Source of the DNA: an uncultured Anaerotruncus sp.
GTDB lineage: Bacteria > Bacillota_A > Clostridia > Oscillospirales > CAG-272
NCBI GenBank assembly: GCA_958414155.1
Contig: CATYWI010000085.1
Coordinates: 1 to 6,091 of the forward strand
Length of the DNA: 6,091 nt
Direction: 5' to 3'
Part shown: positions 5,904-6,091 of the stretch, piece after piece
How the letters are laid out: every line of letters starts with the position of its first letter
Numbering within the stretch: the first letter of the stretch is position 1
Notes under the pieces: generated by a model
Databases searched by the model: none
Told to the model about the DNA's origin: nothing
The model's input: the letters and a program-made list of their open reading frames with translations, nothing else
Program-made: the position numbers and the translations under genes

Positions 5904-6059
5904 ATGGTCAATCTGAAAACGAGCACCGTCAGCTACAAGGTACACAAGCTGATTCGCAAGCCGGAGGAAGAGTGGAGCGTCGTTCCGAATGCACAGGAGG
6001 CAATCATTGACGAAAACACTTGGCTTAGAGTATATACACCGGTCATAAGATCTACATAG
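5904..6059 (+). pseudogene. Fragment of a large serine recombinase
   Basis: The plus-strand frame gives MVNLKTSTVSYKVHKLIRKP, then EEEWSVVPNAQEAIIDENTW, and stops at TAG 6057-6059 after 51 codons. The SYKVHK...EEEW...N.QEAIIDENTW pattern is typical of the recombinase domain (PF07508-like) of large serine recombinases on Clostridia conjugative transposons and phages. In those proteins it sits between the catalytic domain and the zinc ribbon. Full proteins are usually about 500 residues, so only a small internal piece is left. After DENTWLRV the likeness is lost, suggesting a deletion or frameshift near 6030. The ATG at 5904 has no ribosome binding site and aligns with an internal position (HTVN in relatives). 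Confidence 0.7.
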
Positions 6060-6091
6060 CAACCGCCGAGGTTGTTGAAGAGATCCTCGTA

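Noticed and set aside
1..6091. CRISPR array, tRNA or rRNA genes, riboswitch
   Set aside because: No regularly spaced short repeats, cloverleaf sequence, rRNA segment or recognisable riboswitch was seen. The only large repeat is the Hint duplication.

Overview
The window looks like a polymorphic-toxin (Rhs-type) diversification locus from a gut-type Firmicute, probably class Clostridia. This rests on the style of the Rhs and Hint sequences, the AAGGAGG-type ribosome binding sites, the mixed AT-rich and mid-GC composition, and nearby debris of Clostridia-type mobile elements. The lineage call is inference; no rRNA or tRNA gene is present.

Layout on the + strand. (a) 1-533: the last 39 codons of a gene that begins upstream, probably the C-terminal end of a toxin, joined by an ATGA stop/start overlap to a small membrane protein that is probably its immunity protein. 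(b) 655-2162: a headless cassette. A Hint autoprotease domain is fused to a toxin tip of HNH/Endonuclease VII type, followed by an AT-rich, cysteine-rich probable immunity gene. (c) 2261-4287: an 18-bp perfect hairpin, then a second headless cassette. It holds the tail of an Rhs core (RYYNPAWGRFIN), a linker, an almost identical Hint domain, a different toxin tip of restriction-endonuclease type, and another unrelated AT-rich probable immunity gene. (d) 4303-5184: a second perfect hairpin, then a five-helix membrane protein with a soluble middle domain. (e) 5185-6091: non-coding DNA with two terminators, then debris of mobile elements. The debris is a minus-strand DUF6076-like gene broken by an in-frame amber codon, the first 17 codons of a following gene, and a plus-strand fragment of a large serine recombinase.

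In known Rhs and Hint systems a large delivery protein carries a Hint domain just before the toxin tip. Hint self-cleavage after the terminal His-Asn is thought to free the toxin, and the gene just downstream protects the producer. Cassettes (b) and (c) have everything from Hint onward but no delivery body and no convincing start codon. They look like silent toxin/immunity modules parked behind an active rhs gene, which should lie to the left of the window. The two Hint copies share 354 bp with no mismatch, flanked by blocks of mostly synonymous divergence. This is the expected mark of recombination or gene conversion between modules and gives a plausible route for swapping toxin tips. The three probable immunity genes may still protect the cell against siblings that carry the matching toxins.
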